From: SLRI01 sp036796215
Lineage (GTDB): Bacteria > Pseudomonadota > Alphaproteobacteria > Geminicoccales > Geminicoccaceae
Direction of reading: 5' to 3'
Assembly: GCA_036796215.1 (NCBI GenBank)
Contig: DAIRDJ010000003.1
Span: 4,767-68,766 of the forward strand
Length of the DNA: 64,000 nt
Below, piece by piece: positions 28,101 to 36,733 of this stretch; positions within the stretch are counted from its first letter, which is position 1; every line of letters starts with the position of its first letter. The notes under the pieces were generated by a model. The model was not told the origin of the DNA. It did no database searches and was given only the letters and a program-made list of their open reading frames with translations. The position numbers and the translations under genes were made by a program.

Positions 28101-29071
28101 GCGGCGAGGCTCCAGGCGTCGGCCGATACCGCGCCGGGCGGGGTGCTGTCCGCGTCGTCGGCGAGGCGGACGGCCGCCCGCAGCCGGGCCGAGCGGGCCC
28201 GCGGGTTGTGGGCGACCTCGGTGTCTGCGGGCTTGATGACCTTGCGCTCGAGCCAGCGCAGCTTCGGCCGGCCGAGGGCGACGTCCGGCAGATGGCGGGA
28301 CGGCCGGGCCCGGCGTTCGCTGAGCTCGTCGATGACGTGCTTGATCCGCCGGTCCTCGAGGCTGTGGAAGGCGACCAGCACGAGCCGGCCGCCGGGGCGC
28401 AGCAGGTCGGGGCTGGCCGCCAGCAGCCGGTCGAGCTCGCCGAGCTCGTCGTTGACGGCGATCCTCAGCGCCTGGAAGACCTGGGTCGCGGGCGTGCGGC
28501 CGGGCTTCACCCGGCGCTTGGTGGCGGCGACCAGGGCCGCGAGGTCGGCGGTCGTGGTGATCGGCCGCGCCGCCCGGCAGGCGACGATGGCCCGGGCGAT
28601 GCGACCGGCCTCGGGCTCCTCGCCGAGCGTGTAGAAGAGCCGGGCGAGCTCGCGCTCGTCGAGGCGGGCCAGAAGCTCGGCCGCGGTCTCGCCCGCGCCG
28701 GCCATCCGCATGTCGAGCGGGCCCTCGGCCTGGAAGGAAAAGCCGCGGCCGGGTTCGTCGAGCTGGAAGGAAGAGACGCCGAGATCGGCGACGATGCCGT
28801 CGACCGCTCGGATGCCCTGGCCCTGCAGATGCCGACCGAGGTCGCCGAAGGCACCCTCCAGCATCGTGAAGCGCGGCTCTTCCGCGGCGAGGGCCCGGCC
28901 ACGGGCGACGGCCGCCGGATCACGGTCGAGGCCGATCACCCGGCCGTCGGCGGCCGCCAGGATGGCCCGGCTGTAGCCGCCACCGCCGAAGGTGGCATCG
29001 ACCACGACCTCGCCCGCCGCCGGGGCCAGGGCCGCCAGCATGGCCTCCAGGAGGACCGGAGCGTGGCTCAT
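28097..29071 (-). CDS. rsmH: 16S rRNA (cytosine-1402-N4)-methyltransferase
   Basis: SAM-dependent methyltransferase (formerly MraW) acting on C1402 of 16S rRNA. The 324 residues start HAPVLLEAML and contain the SAM loop DATFGGGGYS, GLDRDP, ADLGVSSFQLD, the PLDMRM motif, and LVLVAFHSLEDR with the C-terminal NPRARSARLR. The ATG at 29071 follows GGGGTGG. It is the first coding gene of the cluster because mraZ, usually just upstream, is absent. Confidence 0.97.
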   Translation of the reverse strand: MSHAPVLLEAMLAALAPAAGEVVVDATFGGGGYSRAILAAADGRVIGLDRDPAAVARGRALAAEEPRFTMLEGAFGDLGRHLQGQGIRAVDGIVADLGVSSFQLDEPGRGFSFQAEGPLDMRMAGAGETAAELLARLDERELARLFYTLGEEPEAGRIARAIVACRAARPITTTADLAALVAATKRRVKPGRTPATQVFQALRIAVNDELGELDRLLAASPDLLRPGGRLVLVAFHSLEDRRIKHVIDELSERRARPSRHLPDVALGRPKLRWLERKVIKPADTEVAHNPRARSARLRAAVRLADDADSTPPGAVSADAWSLAA

Positions 29072-29345
29072 CGGGCCACCCCGCAGGAGCGGCAGTCGGG
29101 GCCCGCAAGGGTCGCAGGAACAGTCCACAAGCCCGACTCGCCCGCTTGCGCCGAGCAGGTCGTGCCGGCCCTGCCGCCGGGCACCGCCAACGACCTCGGC
29201 TGCATCGCCCTCGCCGCCCTGCATTTACGAGAAATCGGCTCGTGTCTGAAAATCGATGTACTGCCCATCAGCCTTTGCCATCCCGCCTCGGCCGCAGCCG
29301 CCCCGTACTCACCCCGACCGCACCAAACGCGGCCTGCGAAATGTT

Positions 29346-29375
29346 ATTCTACTATCGCGCGAATATTGAAAGCAA
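29346..29375 (-). promoter_or_regulatory. Candidate sigma-70-type promoter for the dcw operon
   Basis: On the minus strand, TTGCTT (29375-29370) is followed after 18 bases by TAGAAT (29351-29346), near-consensus -35 and -10 elements in an AT-rich island. Transcription would begin near 29339 and give an untranslated leader of roughly 270 nt before rsmH. Inferred only from motif and position. Confidence 0.4.
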
Positions 29376-29600
29376 GCGGCGCGATGTGTGAACAAAGAAA
29401 GGAAAATCGCCCATCCTCGGACGAACACTGAAAAACTAGTCGATCTTGATTTGTTCTCGACAGGCACTGCTTGACCGTTCACGTCACATGAGCCTACCCG
29501 GCGCCTCGCCCAAGGTCAAGATCGGGTGTCTCACATGCAACGATAAAGAGTAATCATAACTTACTGAAACAATTTGGTCTTGGCGTGTCAAGAATAATTC

Positions 29601-29609
29601 TGTGGATAA
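29601..29609 (+). promoter_or_regulatory. DnaA-box-like nonamer
   Basis: TGTGGATAA is the exact complement of the consensus DnaA box TTATCCACA. It is single, so it is not by itself an origin. It is the first of several TGTGG-like elements spaced about 11 bp apart (29601, 29612, 29624, 29634). It could equally be one unit of another protein's operator. Confidence 0.35.
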
Positions 29610-29716
29610 ATGGTGGAGAAGCCCCGGGAAAGCTGTGGAAGACGCGGGCGGGTCATGCCGCATGGGAGAATGCCACGGCTGGTTTTTGAATACCAGCGGT
29701 TGTGCGACGGGCACGC

Positions 29717-30137
<421 letters not shown>

Positions 30138-30142
30138 GCTGC

Positions 30143-30853
30143 TTATGTAGGCGGGGCGTCGCCCTCGCACAAGCGCGCCACGGCCCGGATCAGCCCCATG
30201 GTCCCGGCATCGAGCCGGCCGTCGACCCCGGCCTGGCGCCAGTGCCGCTGGAAGGCGGCGATGATCTGGACGGGCTGGGTGTCGGGCAGATCGAAGCGGT
30301 AGCCGATCCGGGCGAGATCGGCCCGGGCGGCCGCCGGGTCGACCGCGACCGGATCGGAGGCGGTGGGCCAGATGCCGAGCCCGTGCCGGGCGAGGGCGGC
30401 CCAGGGGAAGAGCTCGCCCGGATCGATCTTGCGGGCCGGTGCGACGTCGCTGTGGCCGATGACCGCGCTGGGCGGCAGGCCGTGGCGGGCGACGATGCCG
30501 GAGGCGAGCTCGATCAGGGCATCGATCTGCGCCGGCGGGAAGGGCCGATAGCCCCAGTCGTGGCCCGGATTGACGAGCTCGATGCCGATCGACTGGCCGT
30601 TGACGTCGTCGATGTCCCGCCAGCCGCCAACGCCCGCATGCCAGGCGCGCCGTTCCTCGGGCACGAGGGCGAGGACCTTGCCGTCCTCGTCGACGACGTA
30701 GTGCGCGCTGACCTTGGCCGCGGGGTCCGAGAGCCGCGCGATCGCCGCCTCGGCCGAGGCCATGCCGGTATAGTGCAGGATCACGAGCGCCGGACGGACG
30801 CCCGGTGACCGCGCGTCGTGGTTGGGCGAGGGGCGGTCGGGTGGTCGGGGCAT
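30143..30853 (-). CDS. N-acetylmuramoyl-L-alanine amidase (AmpD/AmiD type)
   Basis: Zinc amidase that cleaves the bond between MurNAc and the stem peptide, probably in peptidoglycan recycling. The 236 residues have an amidase_2 domain with zinc ligands H27, H134 and D144 (in HYTG, GHSD and RKIDPG) and the substrate-side WHAG. A C-terminal peptidoglycan-binding helix bundle follows (about 170-230). There is no signal peptide, so it is cytosolic as annotated, unlike E. coli AmiD. ATG at 30853. The stop lies five bases before rnpB, whose promoter must sit inside this gene. Confidence 0.9.
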   Translation of the reverse strand: MPRPPDRPSPNHDARSPGVRPALVILHYTGMASAEAAIARLSDPAAKVSAHYVVDEDGKVLALVPEERRAWHAGVGGWRDIDDVNGQSIGIELVNPGHDWGYRPFPPAQIDALIELASGIVARHGLPPSAVIGHSDVAPARKIDPGELFPWAALARHGLGIWPTASDPVAVDPAAARADLARIGYRFDLPDTQPVQIIAAFQRHWRQAGVDGRLDAGTMGLIRAVARLCEGDAPPT

Positions 30854-30897
30854 GCTGCCGGCCTCGTGATGGTGCGATCGGCTGGCCGTGCCGGTCG

Positions 30898-33800
30898 CTA
30901 CGCCGCCGGCTCCTCGACGGTCGCCACCTGCGGCCCGCGAACCCGCTCGCGCAGCGTCTGCACGAAGACGTAGAGCGGCGGGATGACGAAGATGCCGAGG
31001 AAGGTTGCGGCCAGCATGCCACCCAGGACGACGATGCCGAGCGAGACCTGGCTCGCGGCACCGGCACCCGAGGCGAAGACCAGCGGCATGATGCCGAGGA
31101 TGAAGCTGAAGGCGGTCATCAGGACGGCGCGGTAGCGGATGCGCGCAGCACTGGCGGCGGCTTCCTGGATCGGCTTGCCCTCCTCGCGCAGCTGCTTGGC
31201 GAACTCGACGATGAGGATCGCGTTCTTGCTGGCGAGGCCGATCAGCATGACGAGGCCGATCTGGGTGTAGATGTTGTTGTCGAGACCGACGAGCCAGGTC
31301 AGCGCCAGGCCGCCGGTGCCGGCGATCACCACCGAAAGAATCACCGAGAGCGGCACGGACCAGCTCTCGTACTGGGCCACGAGAAAGAGAAAGACGAAGA
31401 CGAGAGCGAGCGCCAGGACAATGGCCGCCTCGCCGCCGGCCTGCACCTCCTGGAAGGTGGTGCCGGACCATTCGACCGCGAAGCCGGACGGCAAAGCCTC
31501 GGCCTCGAGCTGGCGCAGGGCCGCGATCCCGTCGCCGGTGCTGCCCGCCGGGGTGACATTGACGCTGGCGGCGCGGAAGAGATTGAAGCGGCGCGTGCTG
31601 TCGGGGCCGAGGATCGGCCGTATGGTGACCAGCGACTGCACCGGCACCATCTCGCCGAAAGTGTTCCGGACGTGCAGCTTGTTGATGTCGGCGGGCTCCA
31701 TCCGGAACGGTGCATCGGCCTGGAGGAAGACGTTGTAGGTACGGCCGAAGAGGTTGAAGTCGTTGACGTAGAACGAGCCGAGATTGGCCTGCAGCGTGGT
31801 GAACAGATCGGAGACCCGAACCCCCAGCGTCTCCGCCTTCTCGCGGTCGATCTCGAGGAACAGCTGCGGCGTCCTGGCGCTGAAGGTCGAAAACGCGCGG
31901 GCGATCGCCGGATCCTGGTTGGTGTTGATCAAGAAGCCCTGCAGCACCTGGGCGAGCTCCTCGGGTGGCCGGCCGCCGAGGTCGACCAGCTCCATCTCGA
32001 TGCCGCCGGCCGTGCCCAGACCCGAGATCGGAGGCGCCGGGAAGGCGAAGATCGTCGCTTGCGGGATGGCGAAGAGCTGCGGCTGCAACCGGGCGATCAC
32101 CCCGCCCACGCTCTGCGAGGGGTCCGGGCGGTCGTCCCAGTCCTCGAGAATGACGATCGCCAGTCCGCTGCTCGAGCGAATGCCGCCCAGGAGGCTGAAG
32201 CCCGAGACGGTGAGCGCGTGAGCGACGTCCGGATCGGCCTCGAGCAAGGCTTGCACCTGTTCGAGCACCGCATCGGTGCGGGCGACCGAGGCGGCATCAG
32301 GCAATGTGACATCGATGAAGAAGTAGCCGTTGTCCTCGAACGGAATGAAGCCCGTGGGCACGTTGCGGAACAACCAGGCACCCGCCCCCGCCGCCACGGC
32401 GATGGCGAGCACGGCGACGATCGATACCCGGCCGAGGGCGGCGACACCGCGGGCGTAGCCGTTGCGGGTCACGTCGAGGAAGTTGAAGAACCAGCGCAGT
32501 GGGCCACGCGGCTCGCGCGACGGGCGGAGCAGCAGGCCGCAGAGCGCCGGGCTCAGGGTGAGGGCGATGAGCGAGGAGAGGGTCACGGCGACGGAGATGG
32601 TCACCGCGAACTGCAGATAGAGCTGGCCGGTGATGCCGGGGAGGAACGCGGTCGGCACGAAAACGGCGTAGAGCACGAGGGTCGTGGCGATCACCGGCCC
32701 GGTGACCTGCTCCATCGCCCGCTGGGCGGCCGTCTTGGCGTCGAGCTTCTCCTCGTCGATCAGCCGCTGCGTGTTCTCGACGACGACGATGGCATCGTCG
32801 ACCACGATGCCGATGGCGAGGATGACGGCAAAGAGCGAGACGGTGTTGATCGTCAGCCCGGCAGCCAGGAGCACCGCGAAGGTGCCGATGATCGAGCCCG
32901 GAATGGCCAGCACGGGCACCAGCGTCGACCGCCAGTCGCCGAGAAAGAGATAAGTGACGGCGATGACCAGGGCCAAGGCCTGCAAAAGCGTGATGACCAC
33001 GTTGCGCATGCTGATGCGCACGAAATCGGTGGTGTCGTAGTAGATGTCGTATTCGAGGTCTTGCGGGAACCGCTCGGCCAGTCGCTCGAGCGTCGCATAG
33101 ACCTGATCCGCGGTCGCGAGCGCATTGGCGCCGGGCGAGAGATAGATGCCGAGCAACGCCGTGGGCGCGCCGTCGACCCAGGCGTTGGCGTCGTAGGTCT
33201 GGGCACCGAGCTCGATCCGCGAGAGATCGCCGAGCCGGATGATCGAGCCGTCGGGGTTGGTGCGCACGACGATGCGCTCGAACTCGGCGACGTCGCTCAG
33301 CCGACCTTGCGCCTGCAGCGTATAGGTGAAGGCGCGGCCCTCGTTGTCCGGCGGAGCACCCAGCCGGCCGACGGCAGCCTGCAGGTTCTGCCGGCGGATC
33401 GCGTCCACCACCTCGGCCTCGCTGATCCCGAGTGCCGTCATCACCTGCGGATCGAGCCAGATCCGCATCGCGTAGTCCAAGAGGCCGAGCTGGCTGGCGT
33501 CGCCGACACCGGGCAGGCGGGAGATCGGATCGCGGAGATTGATCTCCATGTAGTTGGAGAGGAACAGGCGATCGAAGGTGCCGTTCGGCGAGAGCAGATT
33601 GACGACGAGCAGCATGTTGGTGGACTGCTTGCGCGTCGACACACCCTGGGCCGTGACCTCGGGTGGCAGGCTCGGCAGCGCCAGGGCGACGCGGTTCTGC
33701 ACATTGACCGCGGCGATGTCGGGATCGGTGCCGACGGCGAAGGTGACGTTGAGCTCGTAGCCGCCGGCATTGTCGCTGGTCGACGTCATGTAGAGCATGT

Positions 33801-34023
33801 TGTCGACGCCGTTGACCTCGGCCTCGATGGGTGCCGCGACGGTTTCGGCGATGACCTCCGCACTGGCACCCGGGTAGCGGGCCGTGACCTGCACCTGCGG
33901 CGGCACGATGTCCGGAAACTGGGCGACCGGCAGCACCTGGATGGCGATCGCACCGGCGATGATGATGATCACCGAGATCACCATCGCAAAGCGGGTGCGG
34001 GTGATGAAGAAGGCCGAGAACAC
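30898..34023 (-). CDS. RND efflux transporter (HAE1/AcrB-like)
   Basis: Inner-membrane proton-driven pump component of a tripartite efflux system. The 1041 residues have the RND layout of twelve helices and two large periplasmic loops. The N-terminus MFSAFFITRTRFA and PVAQFPDIVPPQV are typical of the hydrophobe/amphiphile family. The paired aspartates in IGIVVDDAIVVVENT belong to the proton relay. GTG start at 34023, preceded by GGGAG and four bases after the adaptor stop. No outer-membrane channel gene is encoded nearby, so a TolC-like partner must be elsewhere. Confidence 0.95.
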   Translation of the reverse strand: MFSAFFITRTRFAMVISVIIIIAGAIAIQVLPVAQFPDIVPPQVQVTARYPGASAEVIAETVAAPIEAEVNGVDNMLYMTSTSDNAGGYELNVTFAVGTDPDIAAVNVQNRVALALPSLPPEVTAQGVSTRKQSTNMLLVVNLLSPNGTFDRLFLSNYMEINLRDPISRLPGVGDASQLGLLDYAMRIWLDPQVMTALGISEAEVVDAIRRQNLQAAVGRLGAPPDNEGRAFTYTLQAQGRLSDVAEFERIVVRTNPDGSIIRLGDLSRIELGAQTYDANAWVDGAPTALLGIYLSPGANALATADQVYATLERLAERFPQDLEYDIYYDTTDFVRISMRNVVITLLQALALVIAVTYLFLGDWRSTLVPVLAIPGSIIGTFAVLLAAGLTINTVSLFAVILAIGIVVDDAIVVVENTQRLIDEEKLDAKTAAQRAMEQVTGPVIATTLVLYAVFVPTAFLPGITGQLYLQFAVTISVAVTLSSLIALTLSPALCGLLLRPSREPRGPLRWFFNFLDVTRNGYARGVAALGRVSIVAVLAIAVAAGAGAWLFRNVPTGFIPFEDNGYFFIDVTLPDAASVARTDAVLEQVQALLEADPDVAHALTVSGFSLLGGIRSSSGLAIVILEDWDDRPDPSQSVGGVIARLQPQLFAIPQATIFAFPAPPISGLGTAGGIEMELVDLGGRPPEELAQVLQGFLINTNQDPAIARAFSTFSARTPQLFLEIDREKAETLGVRVSDLFTTLQANLGSFYVNDFNLFGRTYNVFLQADAPFRMEPADINKLHVRNTFGEMVPVQSLVTIRPILGPDSTRRFNLFRAASVNVTPAGSTGDGIAALRQLEAEALPSGFAVEWSGTTFQEVQAGGEAAIVLALALVFVFLFLVAQYESWSVPLSVILSVVIAGTGGLALTWLVGLDNNIYTQIGLVMLIGLASKNAILIVEFAKQLREEGKPIQEAAASAARIRYRAVLMTAFSFILGIMPLVFASGAGAASQVSLGIVVLGGMLAATFLGIFVIPPLYVFVQTLRERVRGPQVATVEEPAA

Positions 34024-34027
34024 GGTC

Positions 34028-35143
34028 TCAGCTCCCGAACACGGCTTCGGACGCCACCGGCTCGACGGTCATGCCGGGCCGCGCCTTCTGCAGCCCGTCG
34101 ACGATCACGGTCTGGCCGAGCTCCAGGCCGCCCTCGACGATCCAGTCGGTGTCGACCCGCTCGCCCATGGTGACCCGGGTGATCTGCACGACGTTGTTCG
34201 CGTCGAGTGTCAGGACCATGCGGCCGGCCTGGTCCTGCTGGACCGCGATCTGCGGGATGACCATGGCGGTCTCGGGCTGGACCGAGCGAATGGTGACGGT
34301 GACGAACTGGCCGGGAATCAGCAACTCGTCGGCATTGGGGAATTCGGCCCGGACCCGGACGGTGTCGGTGGTGGCGTCGACCTGCGGGTCGATGAAGGCG
34401 AAGCGGCCGGGCTCGTCGAGTTCGCTGCCGTCGGCGAGCCGGACATAGGGGCGGTACTGGCTGGTCGGGTCCTCGGCGCGGCGGACGGCGATCATCGCCC
34501 GGTCGGTGACCGGGATGGTGACGAAGATGGGATCGAGGCTGACCAGCCGGGCCAAGGGCCCCGAGGCCGGACCGACCACGGCGCCCTCGGCGAAGGCGGC
34601 GCGGCCGATCCGGCCGGTGAAGGGGGCCTTGATCTCGGTGTAGCCGAGGTCGATCAGCGCCCGGTCGAGGGCGGCCCTGGCGCCGTCGCGGTTGGCCAGG
34701 GCCTCGCCTTCGGCCGCCAGCAGCTCGTCGAGCCGGGCCTGGGGCTGGGCCTCGCGGCGGACCAGGGGCTCCATGCGCTGGCGCTGCTGGGTGGCGTTGA
34801 CCAGGGTCGCCTCGGTGCGCGCGAGCTCGGCCCGTCTCGCGGCGACGGCGGCCTCGTAGGGGCCGGGCTCGATGCGAAAGAGGAGGTCGCCTTGTTGGAC
34901 AGTGGCCCCTTCCTCGAAATTGCGGCCGACGAGAAAGCCGGTGACCCGGGCCTCGAGGTCGACACTGTCGATCGCCTCGACGCGGGCGACGAAATCGAAG
35001 GCGGGGGTCACCTCGCGGTTCATGGCGGGTGCGACGCCCACCGAGGGCAGTGGTGTCGCGGCTGCCGCGCTGTCCTCGGCCTGATCGCAGGCGGCGAGAC
35101 CAAAAGCGAGCCCTGTCAGGAAAATAACGAGCAAGTGCCGCAT
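34028..35143 (-). CDS. RND efflux periplasmic adaptor lipoprotein
   Basis: Membrane-fusion protein that links the pump to an outer-membrane channel. The 371 residues open with a lipoprotein signal ending in LAAC (lipobox, Cys near 19). Next come a barrel-sandwich/lipoyl-like half (VTGFLVGRNFEEGATV), an alpha-helical hairpin (about 105-165), the second half-motif IKAPFTGRIGR, and a beta-barrel and membrane-proximal domain. An ideal AGGAG precedes the ATG at 35143. It is co-transcribed with the pump. About 95 bp separate it from the anti-sigma gene upstream, so the ECF sigma operon could extend into it. Confidence 0.94.
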   Translation of the reverse strand: MRHLLVIFLTGLAFGLAACDQAEDSAAAATPLPSVGVAPAMNREVTPAFDFVARVEAIDSVDLEARVTGFLVGRNFEEGATVQQGDLLFRIEPGPYEAAVAARRAELARTEATLVNATQQRQRMEPLVRREAQPQARLDELLAAEGEALANRDGARAALDRALIDLGYTEIKAPFTGRIGRAAFAEGAVVGPASGPLARLVSLDPIFVTIPVTDRAMIAVRRAEDPTSQYRPYVRLADGSELDEPGRFAFIDPQVDATTDTVRVRAEFPNADELLIPGQFVTVTIRSVQPETAMVIPQIAVQQDQAGRMVLTLDANNVVQITRVTMGERVDTDWIVEGGLELGQTVIVDGLQKARPGMTVEPVASEAVFGS

Positions 35144-35237
35144 AATAACTCCTGAAAACAACGGCCTTCTGGGCACTTCTAGCTGGCCGTCCGTTGCCGC
35201 GAAAGCGTCATCTCTGCGGCGCAATGAACGGCACCGC

Positions 35238-35960
35238 TCAGCGTGGCAGGCGGGCGAAGCCCTTGACCAGGATGGGGCCCGTCGGGCGGCCGGTGGGCGA
35301 GCCGCCGGCCTCCTCGATCGTGATCTCGTAGAGCTGGTCGGGGCCGGGCGGCGGCAGCTCCGGGCCGCGGAGAATGGTGGTCTCGCCTTCGGGCAGGAGG
35401 CCCAGCGAGACGGGCCCCAGCTCCGCCGAGGGCAGCGTCCAGACCTGCATCGTACGGCCTTGGGGGACATCGAAGTCGGTGAGCAGGGTGACGCGCGCCC
35501 GGGCATCGCCGAAGTCCTCGACGATGGCGAGCGCGTTGCCCTCCTCGTCGAGGAGGACCGCGATCACCTGGGGCTGGACCTCGCGTGTCACCGACCAGCC
35601 CAGTGCCAGGGCGAGCAGCAGGCAGGCGGCGAGCGCCCCCGTGGCGAGCCCGCGCCAGCGGCTAAGCGCATTGTCGTTCGCGGCAGCGGCCGGCGGCGCG
35701 GCCACGCGTGCCGGAGCGGTGGTCGGCTCGGCCGGCACCGTCTCGAGGCGGCTCGCGATCTGTTGCCAGAGCTCGGGCCGGACTGGCGCTGCCCCTGCGG
35801 TCAGGTCGAGCTCGAGGAAGCGATCGCGGCTGCGGCCGATCGCCAGGCGCAGCGCCGGATCGGTGGCGAGCCGGGTCGTCACTTCGCGCTCCTCGGCCGG
35901 GTCCAGGAGGCCCAGTACGTATTCGTCCGCCAGCTCGTCGAGGGGGCGCTCGTCCATCAT
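35238..35960 (-). CDS. Anti-sigma factor, RskA family
   Basis: Membrane-anchored anti-sigma factor predicted to hold the neighbouring ECF sigma factor inactive. The 240 residues start with a cytosolic anti-sigma domain (LADEYVLGLLDPAEE is typical of this family). An Ala/Pro linker, one membrane helix (about 105-125) and a periplasmic RskA C-terminal domain follow. The ATG at 35960 overlaps the sigma-factor stop as ATGA and has GGGAG eight bases upstream; a GTG nine bases earlier is less likely. Release of the sigma factor probably involves proteolysis or a redox signal, which the sequence does not show. Confidence 0.9.
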   Translation of the reverse strand: MMDERPLDELADEYVLGLLDPAEEREVTTRLATDPALRLAIGRSRDRFLELDLTAGAAPVRPELWQQIASRLETVPAEPTTAPARVAAPPAAAANDNALSRWRGLATGALAACLLLALALGWSVTREVQPQVIAVLLDEEGNALAIVEDFGDARARVTLLTDFDVPQGRTMQVWTLPSAELGPVSLGLLPEGETTILRGPELPPPGPDQLYEITIEEAGGSPTGRPTGPILVKGFARLPR

Positions 35961-36508
35961 GCCATGCACTCCCGGAGTGCTGCGAGGCCGCGGCGGATCC
36001 AGGCCTTGGCGGTGCCGAGCGGCACGCGGAGGCGGCCGGCGATCTCGCCGTGGGTGTAGCCGGAGACGTAGGCCATCAGGATGCCCCGGCGCTTGGCCGC
36101 ATCGAGGGTGTCGAGGCAGGCGCGCAGGCGGCTCTCCTGGCCAAGGCGATGGAACGCGGCGATGCCCTCCTCGGCCGCCGCCGCCTCGGCGAGACCTGAA
36201 GCGTCGCCATCGGGTGCCACAGCCTCCAGCCTGCCGTCGCGCAGCACGTTGAGGCAGCGATTGCGCACGATGGCGTAGATCCAGCCCCGCGCGGAGCCGG
36301 CGCCCCGGGTGAACTGGGAGGATTTCTGCCAGATCTGCACGAAGGCGTCCTGGACGACCTCCTCGGCGAGGTCGCGGCGGCGGAGGATGCGCTGGGCCAC
36401 AGCCACCAGGCGCGGGCCTTCCAGCTCGAAGATCAGCCTGAGCGCCTCGCTGTCCCGCCCGGCGCAGCGGGCCAGTGCCTCGGCGAGGCGGGCGTTGTCG
36501 TCCTGCAT
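35957..36508 (-). CDS. ECF-family RNA polymerase sigma factor
   Basis: Alternative sigma factor of the extracytoplasmic-function type. The 183 residues contain region 2 (RRDLAEEVVQDAFVQIW, with ARGWIYAIVRNRCLN) and region 4 (YVSGYTHGEIAGRLRVPLGTAKAWIRRGL, split by the recognition helix). There are no other domains. It forms a translationally coupled pair with the RskA-type anti-sigma gene. A divergent secreted DUF4394 protein shares the 225-bp upstream region and is a natural candidate target. ATG at 36508. Confidence 0.93.
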   Translation of the reverse strand: MQDDNARLAEALARCAGRDSEALRLIFELEGPRLVAVAQRILRRRDLAEEVVQDAFVQIWQKSSQFTRGAGSARGWIYAIVRNRCLNVLRDGRLEAVAPDGDASGLAEAAAAEEGIAAFHRLGQESRLRACLDTLDAAKRRGILMAYVSGYTHGEIAGRLRVPLGTAKAWIRRGLAALRECMA

Positions 36509-36602
36509 CGATCGCTCTCGCCTTCCGCTGCGGCCGGGCCTCGTGCCAGCCGGTCGTGCGCTCTGCTTGCGGCAGCGAGGGTTTGTGTCACGCCACGCGC
36601 CG

Positions 36603-36647
36603 CTGCGTCCAGCGCGCAAAAAAATTTCGGCGCCCCTGCGTCCAGCG
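36603..36647. repeat. Direct repeat in the sigma factor/DUF4394 intergenic region
   Basis: The 12-mer CTGCGTCCAGCG occurs at 36603-36614 and again at 36636-36647, 33 bp apart, about three helical turns. A seven-A run lies between them. The spacing on one face of the helix suggests binding sites for a regulator of the divergent genes, but this is inference. Confidence 0.45.
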
Positions 36648-36733
36648 GCTGTCGCGACGTGTCGAAGGGATGACGACCACAGGCTCCGAGGCTCGCGTTG
36701 CGGCCTCGGCACGCCAAAAAAGGGAGACGTTGC

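Larger units (their letters stand above)
29072..29716. other. AT-rich leader region between rnpB and the dcw cluster
   Basis: About 645 bp with no supported protein gene. The part from about 29330 to 29640 is strikingly AT-rich compared with its surroundings. It contains a candidate minus-strand promoter for rsmH, a DnaA-box-like nonamer, and regularly spaced G-rich repeats (29601-29650). A small hairpin (arms 29678-29683 and 29692-29697) lies just past the 3' end of rnpB but has no T-run. No mraZ reading frame was found on either strand. Confidence 0.6.

Noticed and set aside
29330..29640. Possible chromosomal replication origin
   Set aside because: AT-rich with one exact DnaA-box word, but there is no cluster of boxes, no dnaA, parAB or gidA nearby, and the position ahead of the dcw cluster explains it as a promoter region.
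30805..34173. A plus-strand open frame of about 1120 codons opposite the first RND pump
   Set aside because: Same shadow effect; composition is repetitive Glu/Gly/Arg/Asp and the opposite strand has full RND motifs.
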